Source: an uncultured Collinsella sp. (GTDB lineage: Bacteria > Actinomycetota > Coriobacteriia > Coriobacteriales > Coriobacteriaceae). Taken from it: a stretch of DNA of 36,095 bases. The notes below the pieces were generated by a model. That model saw nothing but the letters and a program-made list of their open reading frames with translations, did not search any database and was not told the DNA's origin. The DNA is taken from NCBI GenBank assembly GCA_959599095.1, contig CAUGGC010000022.1:1-36095 (forward strand), given 5' to 3'. The translations under genes were made by a program, and so were the position numbers. Shown here one piece after another: positions 15,612 to 23,227 of this stretch (position 1 is its first letter; each line of letters starts with the position of its first letter).

Positions 15612-16406
15612 ATGCTCGTTTATGTTCGCGGCGCCGGCGATATCGCCACGGGCGTCGCCGCTCGCTTGGTGCGCTCCGGCGTGTCGGTCGTTATGGCCGA
15701 TATCGCGGTTCCCACGTGCATCCGCCGCACAATCAGTTTTTGCGAGGCCATTCGCCTGGGCGATGTCCAGGTCGAAGGCATTCGCGCTCGCTTGGCACAG
15801 ACGCCGGCAGAGGCGCTTGCGATTACCGAGGCTGGAGACGTCGCCGTCGTGGTAGACCCCCAGGCCAAGATGCTCGGCGAGCTGAAACCCGCGGCTGTGG
15901 TCGACGCGATTCTGGCCAAGCGCAACTTGGGTACCACGCGCGACATGGCGCCTGCCGTCATCGCCGTGGGGCCGGGCTTTACCGCGCCGGTTGACTGCGA
16001 CGCCGTGGTCGAGACCATGCGCGGTCATTTCCTCGGCCGCGTCATCACCCAGGGCTCGCCCCAACCCAATACGGGCGTGCCGGGCATCATCGCCGGCTAT
16101 GGCAAAGAGCGCGTTATCCACAGCCCCGCCGCCGGTGTGTTTCGGTCCGGCCGCGCAATCGGCGACATCGTGAGCGCCGGAGACGTGATCGGCTATGCGG
16201 GTGATACTCCCATGTGCACGCAGATTGACGGCTGCTTGCGCGGCCTTTTGGCCGACGGCGTTCAGGTGACCGAGGGCTTTAAGTGCGCCGACGTCGACCC
16301 GCGCGGCGATGCCAGCTATATCAACTATATTTCGGACAAGGCGACGTCGGTCGGCGGCGGCGTACTCGAGGCGCTCGCCATGCTCACCGGTGTATTCCAG
16401 GGATAG
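15612..16406 (+). CDS. yqeB: YqeB, selenium-dependent molybdenum hydroxylase system protein
   Basis: This is a Rossmann-type accessory protein of the EF2563/YqeB family, found only with selenium-dependent molybdenum hydroxylase genes. It starts with VYVRGAGDIATGVAARL, a glycine-rich loop, and carries CDAVVETMRGHFLGRVI and GSPQPNTGVPG, conserved stretches of the family. It has 264 residues. GGGAGG lies about 10 nt before the ATG. The next gene, xdhC, begins 9 nt after its stop. Its presence predicts that this organism also has selD and a selenium-containing xanthine or purine hydroxylase, neither of which is in this window. Confidence 0.92.
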   Translation: MLVYVRGAGDIATGVAARLVRSGVSVVMADIAVPTCIRRTISFCEAIRLGDVQVEGIRARLAQTPAEALAITEAGDVAVVVDPQAKMLGELKPAAVVDAILAKRNLGTTRDMAPAVIAVGPGFTAPVDCDAVVETMRGHFLGRVITQGSPQPNTGVPGIIAGYGKERVIHSPAAGVFRSGRAIGDIVSAGDVIGYAGDTPMCTQIDGCLRGLLADGVQVTEGFKCADVDPRGDASYINYISDKATSVGGGVLEALAMLTGVFQG

Positions 16407-16415
16407 GAAATTGCA

Positions 16416-17459
16416 ATGGAAAAGCTCGATGTGGTGAATGCTGCGCTTGGCGCTCTGAAGGCTGGTAAGACGTGCGAGTTGGTGGTAGTTGCCGGCACGG
16501 CAGGGTCGTCACCGCGCGGTGTGGGCGCATGGATGACTGTCTTTGCCGACGGCAGCCAGGCGGGCACCATCGGCGGCGGCAAGATTGAGCTCTTTGCGCT
16601 GGATGAGGCGCGCGAGCTCCTGAGCGCGGGACAGTCGCGTCTGGTCCGCTACACCATGGGTGGCGAGAACTCCGATACCGGCATGATCTGCGGCGGAGCC
16701 ATCTGCCTGTGCTACCTGCATCTGGATGCGACTCAGGCGCCGTTGTTCCAGGAAATCGCCGACGTCTTGGCCTATCGGCGCATCGGCGACTTCGTCATCG
16801 ACTTTGAGCCGTTTGTCATCCAGGCCCTCGAGGGCGATGTGGCCGAGTACCATGGCGAGGCATCGCGCCATACCATTGCCGGCTGCCCCGGGCTTTCGCT
16901 GGTGGAGGAGGGGAGTAAGGTCACCTACACCAACGCGGCCTCCGAGATTCCCGCGGCGCACATTGAGACGCTCTGCCCCGAGGGCCTGACCTACATCTTT
17001 GGCTGCGGACATGTGGGCGCTGCGACGGCGCGCGTGCTCACGGCGGCGGGCTTTGCCGTCGTGGCGTGCGACGACCGCCCCGGCACGCTGACCCCCGATT
17101 GGGTGCCCGGTGTCTACGATCGTCGCCTGGTCGATTACAAGAACCTGAGCGAGCTGTGTCCCATCGGCCCGCGCGACTTGGTGGTCGTGGCCACAGCGGG
17201 CCACAAGTCCGATATCGACGTGGTGATTCAGGCCATGCGCGCCAAACCTGCCTATCTGGGCTGCTTGGGCTCGCGCCGCAAGACGGCCTTTGTGCGCGCC
17301 CGCCTGGAGCAGGAGGGCTTTACGCAGGAACAGATCGATGGGCTGCACCTTCCGATCGGCGTTGCCATCGAGGCGGAGGATCCCGAAGAGATCGCCATCT
17401 CCATCGCCGCCGAGATGATCCACCTGCGCCGCACCAAACTCGTCCCCCGCAAGCGCTAA
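16416..17459 (+). CDS. xdhC: XdhC/CoxI family molybdenum hydroxylase maturation protein
   Basis: XdhC proteins bind the molybdenum cofactor, help its sulfuration (or selenation) and insert it into xanthine dehydrogenase-type enzymes. The N-terminal XdhC/CoxI domain shows TAGSSPRGVGAWM (28-40), GTIGGGKIE (50-58) and MGGENSDTGMICGG (81-94), with two Cys for cofactor contact. The C-terminal Rossmann domain has FGCGHVGAATARVL (195-208). It has 347 residues, full length. It is translated right behind yqeB. It is the last purine-cluster gene before the ribosomal genes, and a hairpin repeat starts 17 nt beyond its stop. Confidence 0.92.
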   Translation: MEKLDVVNAALGALKAGKTCELVVVAGTAGSSPRGVGAWMTVFADGSQAGTIGGGKIELFALDEARELLSAGQSRLVRYTMGGENSDTGMICGGAICLCYLHLDATQAPLFQEIADVLAYRRIGDFVIDFEPFVIQALEGDVAEYHGEASRHTIAGCPGLSLVEEGSKVTYTNAASEIPAAHIETLCPEGLTYIFGCGHVGAATARVLTAAGFAVVACDDRPGTLTPDWVPGVYDRRLVDYKNLSELCPIGPRDLVVVATAGHKSDIDVVIQAMRAKPAYLGCLGSRRKTAFVRARLEQEGFTQEQIDGLHLPIGVAIEAEDPEEIAISIAAEMIHLRRTKLVPRKR

Positions 17460-17476
17460 TCGCGTTCCCATCAATA

Positions 17477-17543
17477 AGTTGCGGTGAAATACGGACTGTT
17501 TAAGCCTGTTAGGCCGCCAAACAGTCCCTATTTCACCGCAACT
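17477..17543. repeat. Long intergenic hairpin repeat, copy 2
   Basis: The 25-bp arms at 17477-17501 and 17519-17543 carry a single mismatch and enclose a 17-nt centre. The ends AGTTGCGGTGAAATA and TATTTCACCGCAACT are shared with copy 1 at 14683-14749. The inner arm differs (CGGACTG instead of GTTCCTG) but has changed on both sides, so pairing is kept. It marks the border between the purine cluster and the ribosomal operon. Confidence 0.8.
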
Positions 17544-17604
17544 GCTTTTTGGGATCCATTTGTGCGGGGGAGTTGTGGAGTTGTGCAGGCAGACGAGGTT
17601 TTTC

Positions 17605-17633
17605 TGGAAATACGCTCCCGATGCGCGTATAGT
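17605..17633 (+). promoter_or_regulatory. Promoter of the rplE-led ribosomal operon
   Basis: TGGAAA (17605-17610) and TATAGT (17628-17633) are separated by 17 nt, a good sigma-70/SigA-type match, 138 nt before rplE. It would let the block be transcribed independently of xdhC and of any rplN-rplX unit elsewhere. Confidence 0.6.
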
Positions 17634-17770
17634 ACCGATTGTTTTGTCGGCTCCTGCTGCGTCGAGTCCAAACCGCGAAATGCCATGAGCGGCGCGGATG
17701 CAGCCAGGAGGCACGAGGACAACCCATCGTGGCCACGCCCCGTGCTTAAAACCCCAAGAAGGAGTGAACA

Positions 17771-18328
17771 ATGGCAGAAGAGAAGTATGTGCCGCGTCTG
17801 AAGACCAAGTACAACAACGAGGTCAAGCAGCAGCTTCAGGACAAGTTCCAGTACGAGAACGTCATGATGATCCCCAAGTTTGAGAAGATCGTCGTGAACA
17901 TGGGTGTCGGCGAGGCCGCTACCGATTCCAAGGCCATCGACGGTGCCGTGCGCGACCTGCGCGCCATCACCGGCCAGCAGCCGATGATCACCCGTGCCCG
18001 TAAGTCCATCGCTACCTTCCGCCTGCGCGCTGGTATGCCGATCGGCTGCAAGGTTACCCTGCGTGGCGACCGTATGTGGGAGTTCTTCGATCGTCTGACC
18101 TCCGTCGCGATCCCCCGTATCCGCGACTTCCGCGGCATCTCCGCCAAGAGCTTCGACGGCCGTGGTAACTTCTCCATGGGCGTCACCGAGCAGCTCATCT
18201 TCCCCGAGATTGACTTCGACTCCGTCGATCACCAGCGTGGTATGGACATCACTTTCGTGACCACCGCCAACACCGATGAGGAGGCCAAGGCCCTTCTGGA
18301 CGCCTTCGGTTTCCCGTTCAAGAAATAG
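17771..18328 (+). CDS. rplE: 50S ribosomal protein L5
   Basis: L5 binds 5S rRNA and helps form the central protuberance of the large subunit. The 185-residue protein shows the family core: EKIVVNMGVGEA, the stretch ITGQQPMITRARKSIATFRL, and a C-terminus with VDHQRGMDITFVTTANTDEEA. It is a few residues longer than the usual 179, with a short N-terminal extension (EEKYVPRLK). GAAGGAG precedes the ATG. Normally rplN and rplX stand directly upstream; here xdhC and a repeat do. Downstream, a hairpin-containing gap leads to rpsZ. Confidence 0.98.
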   Translation: MAEEKYVPRLKTKYNNEVKQQLQDKFQYENVMMIPKFEKIVVNMGVGEAATDSKAIDGAVRDLRAITGQQPMITRARKSIATFRLRAGMPIGCKVTLRGDRMWEFFDRLTSVAIPRIRDFRGISAKSFDGRGNFSMGVTEQLIFPEIDFDSVDHQRGMDITFVTTANTDEEAKALLDAFGFPFKK

Positions 18329-18400
18329 GTTCACCTGCCCTAAAAGCGCCGTTTCCACAAGGGAGCGGCGCTTGGGGCGAACAATACTCTATGTGAGGAG
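18329..18400 (+). promoter_or_regulatory. Structured rplE-rpsZ intercistronic region
   Basis: AAGCGCCG (18344-18351) and CGGCGCTT (18366-18373) form a perfect 8-bp stem over 14 nt. Further pairs outside it (GTTC with GAAC, GCCC with GGGG) could extend the stem with small bulges. In other bacteria spc-operon translation is controlled near this place by S8, so a similar role is possible but unproven. Confidence 0.4.
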
Positions 18401-18407
18401 GATATAA

Positions 18408-18593
18408 GTGGCTAAGACATCGATGATCGTCAAGTGCAATCGCAAGCAGAAGTTCTCTACTCGTGAGTACACGCGCTGCCAGCGCTGCGGCCGTCCGCAC
18501 TCTGTGTACCGCAAGTTCGGCCTGTGCCGTGTCTGCTTCCGTGAGCTTGCACTCAAGGGCGAGCTTCCCGGCGTTAAGAAGGCCAGCTGGTAA
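18408..18593 (+). CDS. rpsZ: 30S ribosomal protein S14, zinc-binding type Z
   Basis: This is the short 61-residue S14 with two CxxC pairs, CQRC and CRVC, that bind one zinc ion, the form common in Gram-positive bacteria. It begins with GTG behind a full GGAGG site. It joins the head of the small subunit. The spacing to rpsH is 119 nt, longer than usual within the operon, and I see no gene there. Confidence 0.97.
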   Translation: MAKTSMIVKCNRKQKFSTREYTRCQRCGRPHSVYRKFGLCRVCFRELALKGELPGVKKASW

Positions 18594-18712
18594 GTCACTA
18601 CCAGCGTTTCAAGCATCCGTTTGGAACAGGGAAAACGCGCTAGTTAGGCTTTGCCGTTAAGGGCGGCGAAGAACCAAGAGCACGTGTTCATCAAGAACGA
18701 AGGAGAATCTGT

Positions 18713-19111
18713 ATGAACCTTACAGACCCGATCGCAGATATGCTTACGCGCATCCGTAACGCTAACTCTGTGAACAAGGCCACGGTCTCCATGCCGAGCA
18801 GCAAGAAGCTCGTCGAGATCGCTCGTGTTCTGCACGAGGAGGGCTACATCGAGGGCTACGATGTCGAGGACACCGTTCCCCAGAAGACTCTGCACATCAC
18901 GCTTAAGTATGGTCCCAAGAAGGCTAAGGTCATCAACGGCATCCGCCGCATTTCCAAGCCGGGCCTGCGTAAGTACACCGGCGTTGCCGACATGCCCCGC
19001 GTCCGCGGTGGCCTTGGTACCGCCATTATTTCCACCAGCCATGGCGTCATGACCGACCGCGATGCTCGCAAGCACAACGTCGGCGGCGAGATCATCGCTT
19101 ACGTCTGGTAA
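18713..19111 (+). CDS. rpsH: 30S ribosomal protein S8
   Basis: S8 is a primary 16S rRNA binding protein and, in many bacteria, the autogenous regulator of the spc operon. The 132-residue product starts MNLTDPIADMLTRIRNA and ends in the classic GVMTDRDARKHNVGGEIIAYVW. AAGGAG precedes the ATG. rplF follows after 33 nt. Confidence 0.98.
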   Translation: MNLTDPIADMLTRIRNANSVNKATVSMPSSKKLVEIARVLHEEGYIEGYDVEDTVPQKTLHITLKYGPKKAKVINGIRRISKPGLRKYTGVADMPRVRGGLGTAIISTSHGVMTDRDARKHNVGGEIIAYVW

Positions 19112-19144
19112 TTCGCTCGGTAGGTAGAAGGAAAGGAGATCACC

Positions 19145-19681
19145 GTGTCTCGTATCGGTAATAAGCCTGTCCAGATTCCCGCCGGAGTCGAAGTGGCAGT
19201 CAACGGCAACAACGTTGTCGTCAAGGGCCCCAAGGGCCAGCTCGAGCTCGATGTCTTTGAGAAGCTCGCTATCAACGTCGAGGACAACGTCCTCACCGTT
19301 TCCCGTCCCGACGACGAGCGTGAGACCCGTGCCCGCCACGGCCTCACCCGCGCCCTCATCCACAACATGGTTGTCGGCGTTTCCGAGGGCTTCGAGAAGA
19401 AGCTCGAGCTCGCCGGCGTCGGTTACCGCGTGCAGCAGAAGGGTAAGAACCTCGAGTTCTCCCTGGGCTTCTCGCACCCCGTGATCGTCGAGGCTCCCGA
19501 GGGCATTACCTTCGAGGTTCCCGACAACACCCACGTGAACGTCAAGGGTATCAACAAGCAGCAGGTCGGTCAGATCGCCGCTGAGATCCGCGGTCATCGT
19601 CCTCCCGAGCCTTACAAGGGCAAGGGTATCCACTATGTTGGCGAGCACATCCGCCGCAAGCTGGGTAAGGCCGCCAAGTAG
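19145..19681 (+). CDS. rplF: 50S ribosomal protein L6
   Basis: L6 is a large-subunit protein near the factor-binding site and the peptidyl-transferase exit. It starts with GTG behind AAAGGAG (SRIGNKPVQIPAGVEV). The second domain ends with RPPEPYKGKGIHYVGE, the family hallmark. It has 178 residues, the usual length. The gap to rplR holds the hairpin CCAGCACC / GGTGCTGG (19707-19714, 19721-19728). Confidence 0.98.
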   Translation: MSRIGNKPVQIPAGVEVAVNGNNVVVKGPKGQLELDVFEKLAINVEDNVLTVSRPDDERETRARHGLTRALIHNMVVGVSEGFEKKLELAGVGYRVQQKGKNLEFSLGFSHPVIVEAPEGITFEVPDNTHVNVKGINKQQVGQIAAEIRGHRPPEPYKGKGIHYVGEHIRRKLGKAAK

Positions 19682-19706
19682 TCGTAACCGACTCACTCGC
19701 ATAAGA

Positions 19707-19728
19707 CCAGCACCCCGTCAGGTGCTGG
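19707..19728 (+). promoter_or_regulatory. Hairpin between rplF and rplR
   Basis: Perfect 8-bp arms CCAGCACC and GGTGCTGG enclose a 6-nt loop. The T-run (CCTTTTT) comes 11 nt later and merges with the rplR ribosome site, so this is at most a partial terminator or an mRNA-stability element. Confidence 0.4.
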
Positions 19729-19756
19729 CAAGATCAACCTTTTTAGGAGTTTACGT

Positions 19757-20125
19757 ATGAACAAGCATAAGGCGAAGCTGGAAGGCCTCAAGCGTCGTCA
19801 GCGTCGTGTTCGCGGCAAGGTCTCGGGTACCGCCGAGCGTCCGCGTCTTCGCGTGACCCGTACTAACGCCAACATCTATGCCCAGATCATCGACGACAGC
19901 AAGGGCTCCAGCCTGACGCTCGTCTCTGCCTCGACCCTCGAGGCCGAGTTCAAGGGCACCCACACCTCGAACAAGGAGGCTGCGGAGAAGGTCGGTCAGC
20001 TCGTTGGCAAGCGCGCCATCGAGGCCGGCATCACCAAGGTCGCCTTCGATCGTGGTGGCCGTATCTACCATGGCCGCGTCAAGGCCCTCGCCGACGGTGC
20101 TCGTGCCGCCGGTCTCGAGTTCTAG
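19757..20125 (+). CDS. rplR: 50S ribosomal protein L18
   Basis: L18 binds 5S rRNA together with L5. It has 122 residues: MNKHKAKLEGLKRRQRRVRGK, then the core GTAERPRLRVTRTNANIYAQ and the C-terminus GRIYHGRVKALADGARAAGL, all typical. TTAGGAG stands before the ATG. rpsE starts 14 nt after its stop. Confidence 0.98.
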   Translation: MNKHKAKLEGLKRRQRRVRGKVSGTAERPRLRVTRTNANIYAQIIDDSKGSSLTLVSASTLEAEFKGTHTSNKEAAEKVGQLVGKRAIEAGITKVAFDRGGRIYHGRVKALADGARAAGLEF

Positions 20126-20139
20126 GAGGTATGTAGCAC

Positions 20140-20664
20140 ATGGCTCGTAATCAGAAGCAGCAGCGCGAGGCCTCCGAGTTCGAGGAGCGCGTCGTTTACA
20201 TCAACCGCGTGTCGAAGACCGTCAAGGGTGGTCGTCGCATGAGCCTCGTCGCTCTCGTCGTCGTTGGCGACGGCAAGGGCAACGTCGGCGTTGGCATGGG
20301 CAAGTCCGCTGAGGTGCCCATGGCCATCTCCAAGGCATCTCTCGATGCCAAGAAGAACATGTTCCACGTGCCGGTGACCGAGCAGGGCACCATCCCGCAC
20401 GAGGTTCTCGGCCACTTTGGTGCCGGCCGCATCATCATCAAGCCCGCTGTCGAGGGTACCGGCGTTATCGCCGGCGGCGCTGTGCGTCCCCTCTTTGAGC
20501 TTGCTGGCATCAAGAACGTCCTGTCCAAGTCCCTCGGTACCGACAACGGCCTCAACATCATCAAGGCTGCCGTCGAGGGCCTCAAGGAGCTCTCCAGCCC
20601 TGAGGACGTCGCGGCTCGCCGTGGCCTGACGGTCTCCGAGATGTTCGTCGGTAAGGAGAACTAA
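20140..20664 (+). CDS. rpsE: 30S ribosomal protein S5
   Basis: S5 helps shape the decoding site and mRNA entry channel. It has 174 residues with the N-terminal double-stranded RNA-binding fold (EERVVYINRVSKTVKGGRRM, VVGDGKGNVGVGMGKSAEVP) and the C-terminal part GAGRIIIKPA, VRPLFELAGIKNVLSKSLG. The ribosome site AGGAGG overlaps the end of rplR. rpmD begins 2 nt after its stop. Confidence 0.98.
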   Translation: MARNQKQQREASEFEERVVYINRVSKTVKGGRRMSLVALVVVGDGKGNVGVGMGKSAEVPMAISKASLDAKKNMFHVPVTEQGTIPHEVLGHFGAGRIIIKPAVEGTGVIAGGAVRPLFELAGIKNVLSKSLGTDNGLNIIKAAVEGLKELSSPEDVAARRGLTVSEMFVGKEN

Positions 20665-20666
20665 GC

Positions 20667-20849
20667 ATGGCTGACACCATCAAGATCAAGCAGGTCCGCA
20701 GCACCAACGGTTGCAAGCAGGACCAGGTCCGTACTGTCCGTGCCCTCGGTCTCCACAGGATCCGCGAGGTTCGCGAGATTGCTGACAACGAGTCCGTCCG
20801 CGGCATGATCTTCAAGGTCAAGCACCTTGTCGAGATTGTAGAGGAGTAG
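20667..20849 (+). CDS. rpmD: 50S ribosomal protein L30
   Basis: This 60-residue L30 has the usual IKIKQVRSTNGCKQDQVRTV start and ends in VKHLVEIVEE. It begins 2 nt beyond rpsE, with GGTAAGGAG inside the rpsE end serving as ribosome site. It is a surface protein of the large subunit. Confidence 0.97.
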   Translation: MADTIKIKQVRSTNGCKQDQVRTVRALGLHRIREVREIADNESVRGMIFKVKHLVEIVEE

Positions 20850-20852
20850 CAA

Positions 20853-21302
20853 ATGCAGCTTCACGATCTTACTCCCGCGCCCGGTTCCACCAAGAACCGC
20901 AAGCGCGTCGGCCGTGGCAATTCTTCGGGTCACGGCACCACTTCTGGCCGCGGTCAGAAGGGCCAGGGTTCCCGCTCTGGTGGCACCAAGGGTGCCGGCT
21001 TCGAGGGTGGCCAGACTCCGCTGGCTATGCGCCTGCCCAAGCTTCCGGGCTTCCGTAACCCCCGTCGTATCGAGTACACCGCTGTTAACGTTGAGCGTCT
21101 CGAGCGTAAGTTCGAGGACGGCGCTGTGATCGACGGTGCCGCTCTTAAGGCCGCTCGCATCACCAAGAGCGAGTTCGAGCCCGTCAAGGTGCTCGGCAAT
21201 GGTGAGCTCACCAAGAAGTTCACGGTCAAGGTCGACAAGGTCAGCGCTTCTGCGCAGGCCAAGATCGAGGCCGCCGGCGGAAAGGTCGAGCTGCCGTGCT
21301 AA
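20853..21302 (+). CDS. rplO: 50S ribosomal protein L15
   Basis: L15 is a late large-subunit assembly protein. It has 149 residues. The glycine-rich N-terminal tail (GRGNSSGHGTTSGRGQKGQ), the QTPLAMRLPKLPGF motif and the C-terminal beta domain are standard. It begins 3 nt after rpmD. Its last two codons and stop overlap the GTG start of secY. Confidence 0.98.
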   Translation: MQLHDLTPAPGSTKNRKRVGRGNSSGHGTTSGRGQKGQGSRSGGTKGAGFEGGQTPLAMRLPKLPGFRNPRRIEYTAVNVERLERKFEDGAVIDGAALKAARITKSEFEPVKVLGNGELTKKFTVKVDKVSASAQAKIEAAGGKVELPC

Positions 21303-22582
21303 ATGGTCTTAAGAATGCTTTCCGCATCAAAGAATTGCGCGAAAAGATTCTTTTTACCATAGCTATGCTCGTCGTGTACCGCATTGGTGCGCACGTTCCT
21401 GTGCCCGGCATTCCCTTCCAGGGGATGCTGGGCCTTTTCTCGACCGATAACAATTCGGTCGCCGCAGGTGCTATGGCCCTCCTGAATCTTTTCTCTGGCG
21501 GCGCGTTGAGCTATGTGTCGGTGTTTTCGCTGGGCATCATGCCTTACATCACCAGCTCGATCATCCTCCAGATGCTCCAGGCCGTCGTGCCTTCCCTGCA
21601 TGAGCTTGCTCGCGAGGGCGAGGTCGGTCAGACCAAGATTACGCAGTATTCGCGTTACCTCACCCTGGCTCTGGCAATCCTCAACTCCGTTGGTTACCTC
21701 TTCCTCTTTAAGAGCTTCGGCATCAGCTTCAATGGCGCTGGCGCTCCCGAGATCATCTTCGACCTCATGATCGTCGGCACGCTCACTGCGGGCGCCATGC
21801 TGATCATGTGGATTGGTGAGCTCATCACCCAGCGCGGTATCGGCAATGGCATGTCGCTGATCATCTTTGCGAACATCATGGCCGGTCTGCCGCAGGCTAT
21901 CTTCTCCAGCACCGAGGGCAATGCCGGTGGCATCATCACCATGGTGATCATCTGCGCCATCATCCTGCTGGTTATCCCGTTGATTGTTTTCCTTGAGCGC
22001 GGCCAGCGCCGCATCCCGGTCTCCTACGCTAAGCGCGTCGTGGGCCGTCGCATGATGGGTGGCCAGACCACCTACCTGCCCATCAAGGTCAACACCGCGG
22101 GTGTCGTGCCGATCATCTTCGCTTCGGCGCTGCTGTACTTCCCGGCTCAGATTGCCGTGTTCTTCCCCGGCATCGGCTGGATCCAGGCAGTTGCCTCTGC
22201 GCTTTCGCGCGGCTGGCTCAACTGGGTGCTTAACGTTGTCCTCATCGTGTTTTTCGCGTACTTCTACACGTCCATGGTGTTCAACCCCGATGACACGGCC
22301 GACAACCTTAAGAAGCAGGGCGGCTTTATTCCGGGCGTGCGTCCGGGTAGGGCTACCGCGGCCTACATCAAGAACGCGCTCAACAAGATTACGCTTCCCA
22401 GCGCTGTCTTTTTGGCGCTCATCGCCATCGTGCCTTCGATCATCTTCTCCTTTACGGGTAACCAGCTAATCCAGGCATTTGGCGGCACGTCCATCCTCAT
22501 CATGGTCGGCGTCGTGCTCGACACGGTCGATAAGCTCGAAGGCCAGATCAAGATGTATGATTACGATGGATTCTTTAAATAG
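21296..22582 (+). CDS. secY: Preprotein translocase subunit SecY
   Basis: This is the channel-forming subunit of the Sec translocon in the cytoplasmic membrane. Its 428 residues have ten hydrophobic segments. Hallmarks are GALSYVSVFSLGIMPYITSS, ITQRGIGNGMSLIIFANI, ERGQRRIPVSYAKR and RPGRATAAYI. The start is the GTG at 21296, seven nt inside the end of rplO. The nearby ATG at 21303 is in another frame. The overlap implies translational coupling. Confidence 0.97.
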   Translation: MLNGLKNAFRIKELREKILFTIAMLVVYRIGAHVPVPGIPFQGMLGLFSTDNNSVAAGAMALLNLFSGGALSYVSVFSLGIMPYITSSIILQMLQAVVPSLHELAREGEVGQTKITQYSRYLTLALAILNSVGYLFLFKSFGISFNGAGAPEIIFDLMIVGTLTAGAMLIMWIGELITQRGIGNGMSLIIFANIMAGLPQAIFSSTEGNAGGIITMVIICAIILLVIPLIVFLERGQRRIPVSYAKRVVGRRMMGGQTTYLPIKVNTAGVVPIIFASALLYFPAQIAVFFPGIGWIQAVASALSRGWLNWVLNVVLIVFFAYFYTSMVFNPDDTADNLKKQGGFIPGVRPGRATAAYIKNALNKITLPSAVFLALIAIVPSIIFSFTGNQLIQAFGGTSILIMVGVVLDTVDKLEGQIKMYDYDGFFK

Positions 22583-22600
22583 GCTAGAGGAGGATTGCTC

Positions 22601-23227
22601 ATGAACCTCGTATTGCTCGGAGCTCCGGGTGCCGGTAAGGGTACCGTCGCACAGGAGCTCGTCGCCGAGTTTGGCGTCGCTCACATTTCCACGGGCGACC
22701 TGCTGCGTGCTGCCGTCAAGGGTGGCACCGAGCTTGGTATTCAGGCTAAGAAGTACATGGACGCTGGCGAGCTCGTTCCCGATCAGCTCGTGATCGACCT
22801 TGTCAAGGAGCGCCTTGCCGCCGATGACGCCCAGCAGGGCTTCATCCTCGACGGCTTCCCGCGCAACACCGCCCAGGCCGTGACGCTCGATTCCGAGCTC
22901 TCCGCCATGGGTCGCGAGATCGACTGCGCCCTTCTGGTCGATGTGGCCCCCGAGGTCATTATCGATCGTCTGTCTTCGCGTCGCACCTGCCGCGCCTGCG
23001 GTTACACCGGCACCGCTGCCGATGCTACCTGCCCCAAGTGTGGCGGTGAGATGTATCAGCGCGACGACGACAAGCCCGAGACCATCAAGAACCGTCTCGA
23101 CGTCTACGAGAAGTCCACGAGCCCGCTCGTCGACTACTATCGTGGCCAGGGTCTGCTCAAGTCGGTCAACGGTGACCAGGCTCGCGAGACCGTGTACGGG
23201 GATGTCAAAGAGGCTCTCGGTCTATGA
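22601..23227 (+). CDS. adk: Adenylate kinase, zinc-lid type
   Basis: It interconverts ATP, ADP and AMP. It has 208 residues with the P-loop GAPGAGKGT (7-15), DGFPR (84-88) and a lid domain with four Cys (130, 133, 144, 147) that should bind zinc, as in many Gram-positive enzymes. The ATG at 22601 has GAGGAGG 7 nt upstream; an in-frame TTG at 22595 is less likely. The stop overlaps the map start by 4 nt (ATGA). Confidence 0.97.
   Translation: MNLVLLGAPGAGKGTVAQELVAEFGVAHISTGDLLRAAVKGGTELGIQAKKYMDAGELVPDQLVIDLVKERLAADDAQQGFILDGFPRNTAQAVTLDSELSAMGREIDCALLVDVAPEVIIDRLSSRRTCRACGYTGTAADATCPKCGGEMYQRDDDKPETIKNRLDVYEKSTSPLVDYYRGQGLLKSVNGDQARETVYGDVKEALGL

Larger units (their letters stand above)
17460..17770. 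other. 311-bp gap between xdhC and rplE
   Basis: This is the only gene-free stretch longer than 300 bp. It contains the second hairpin repeat (17477-17543), a good promoter (17605-17633) and a leader of about 130 nt ending in the rplE ribosome site AAGGAG. I see no open frame with a ribosome site and no remnant that I can identify as rplX. Confidence 0.7.

Noticed and set aside
17644..17770. Remnant of rplX upstream of rplE
   Set aside because: Translations of the leader in three frames show nothing that I can recognise as L24.
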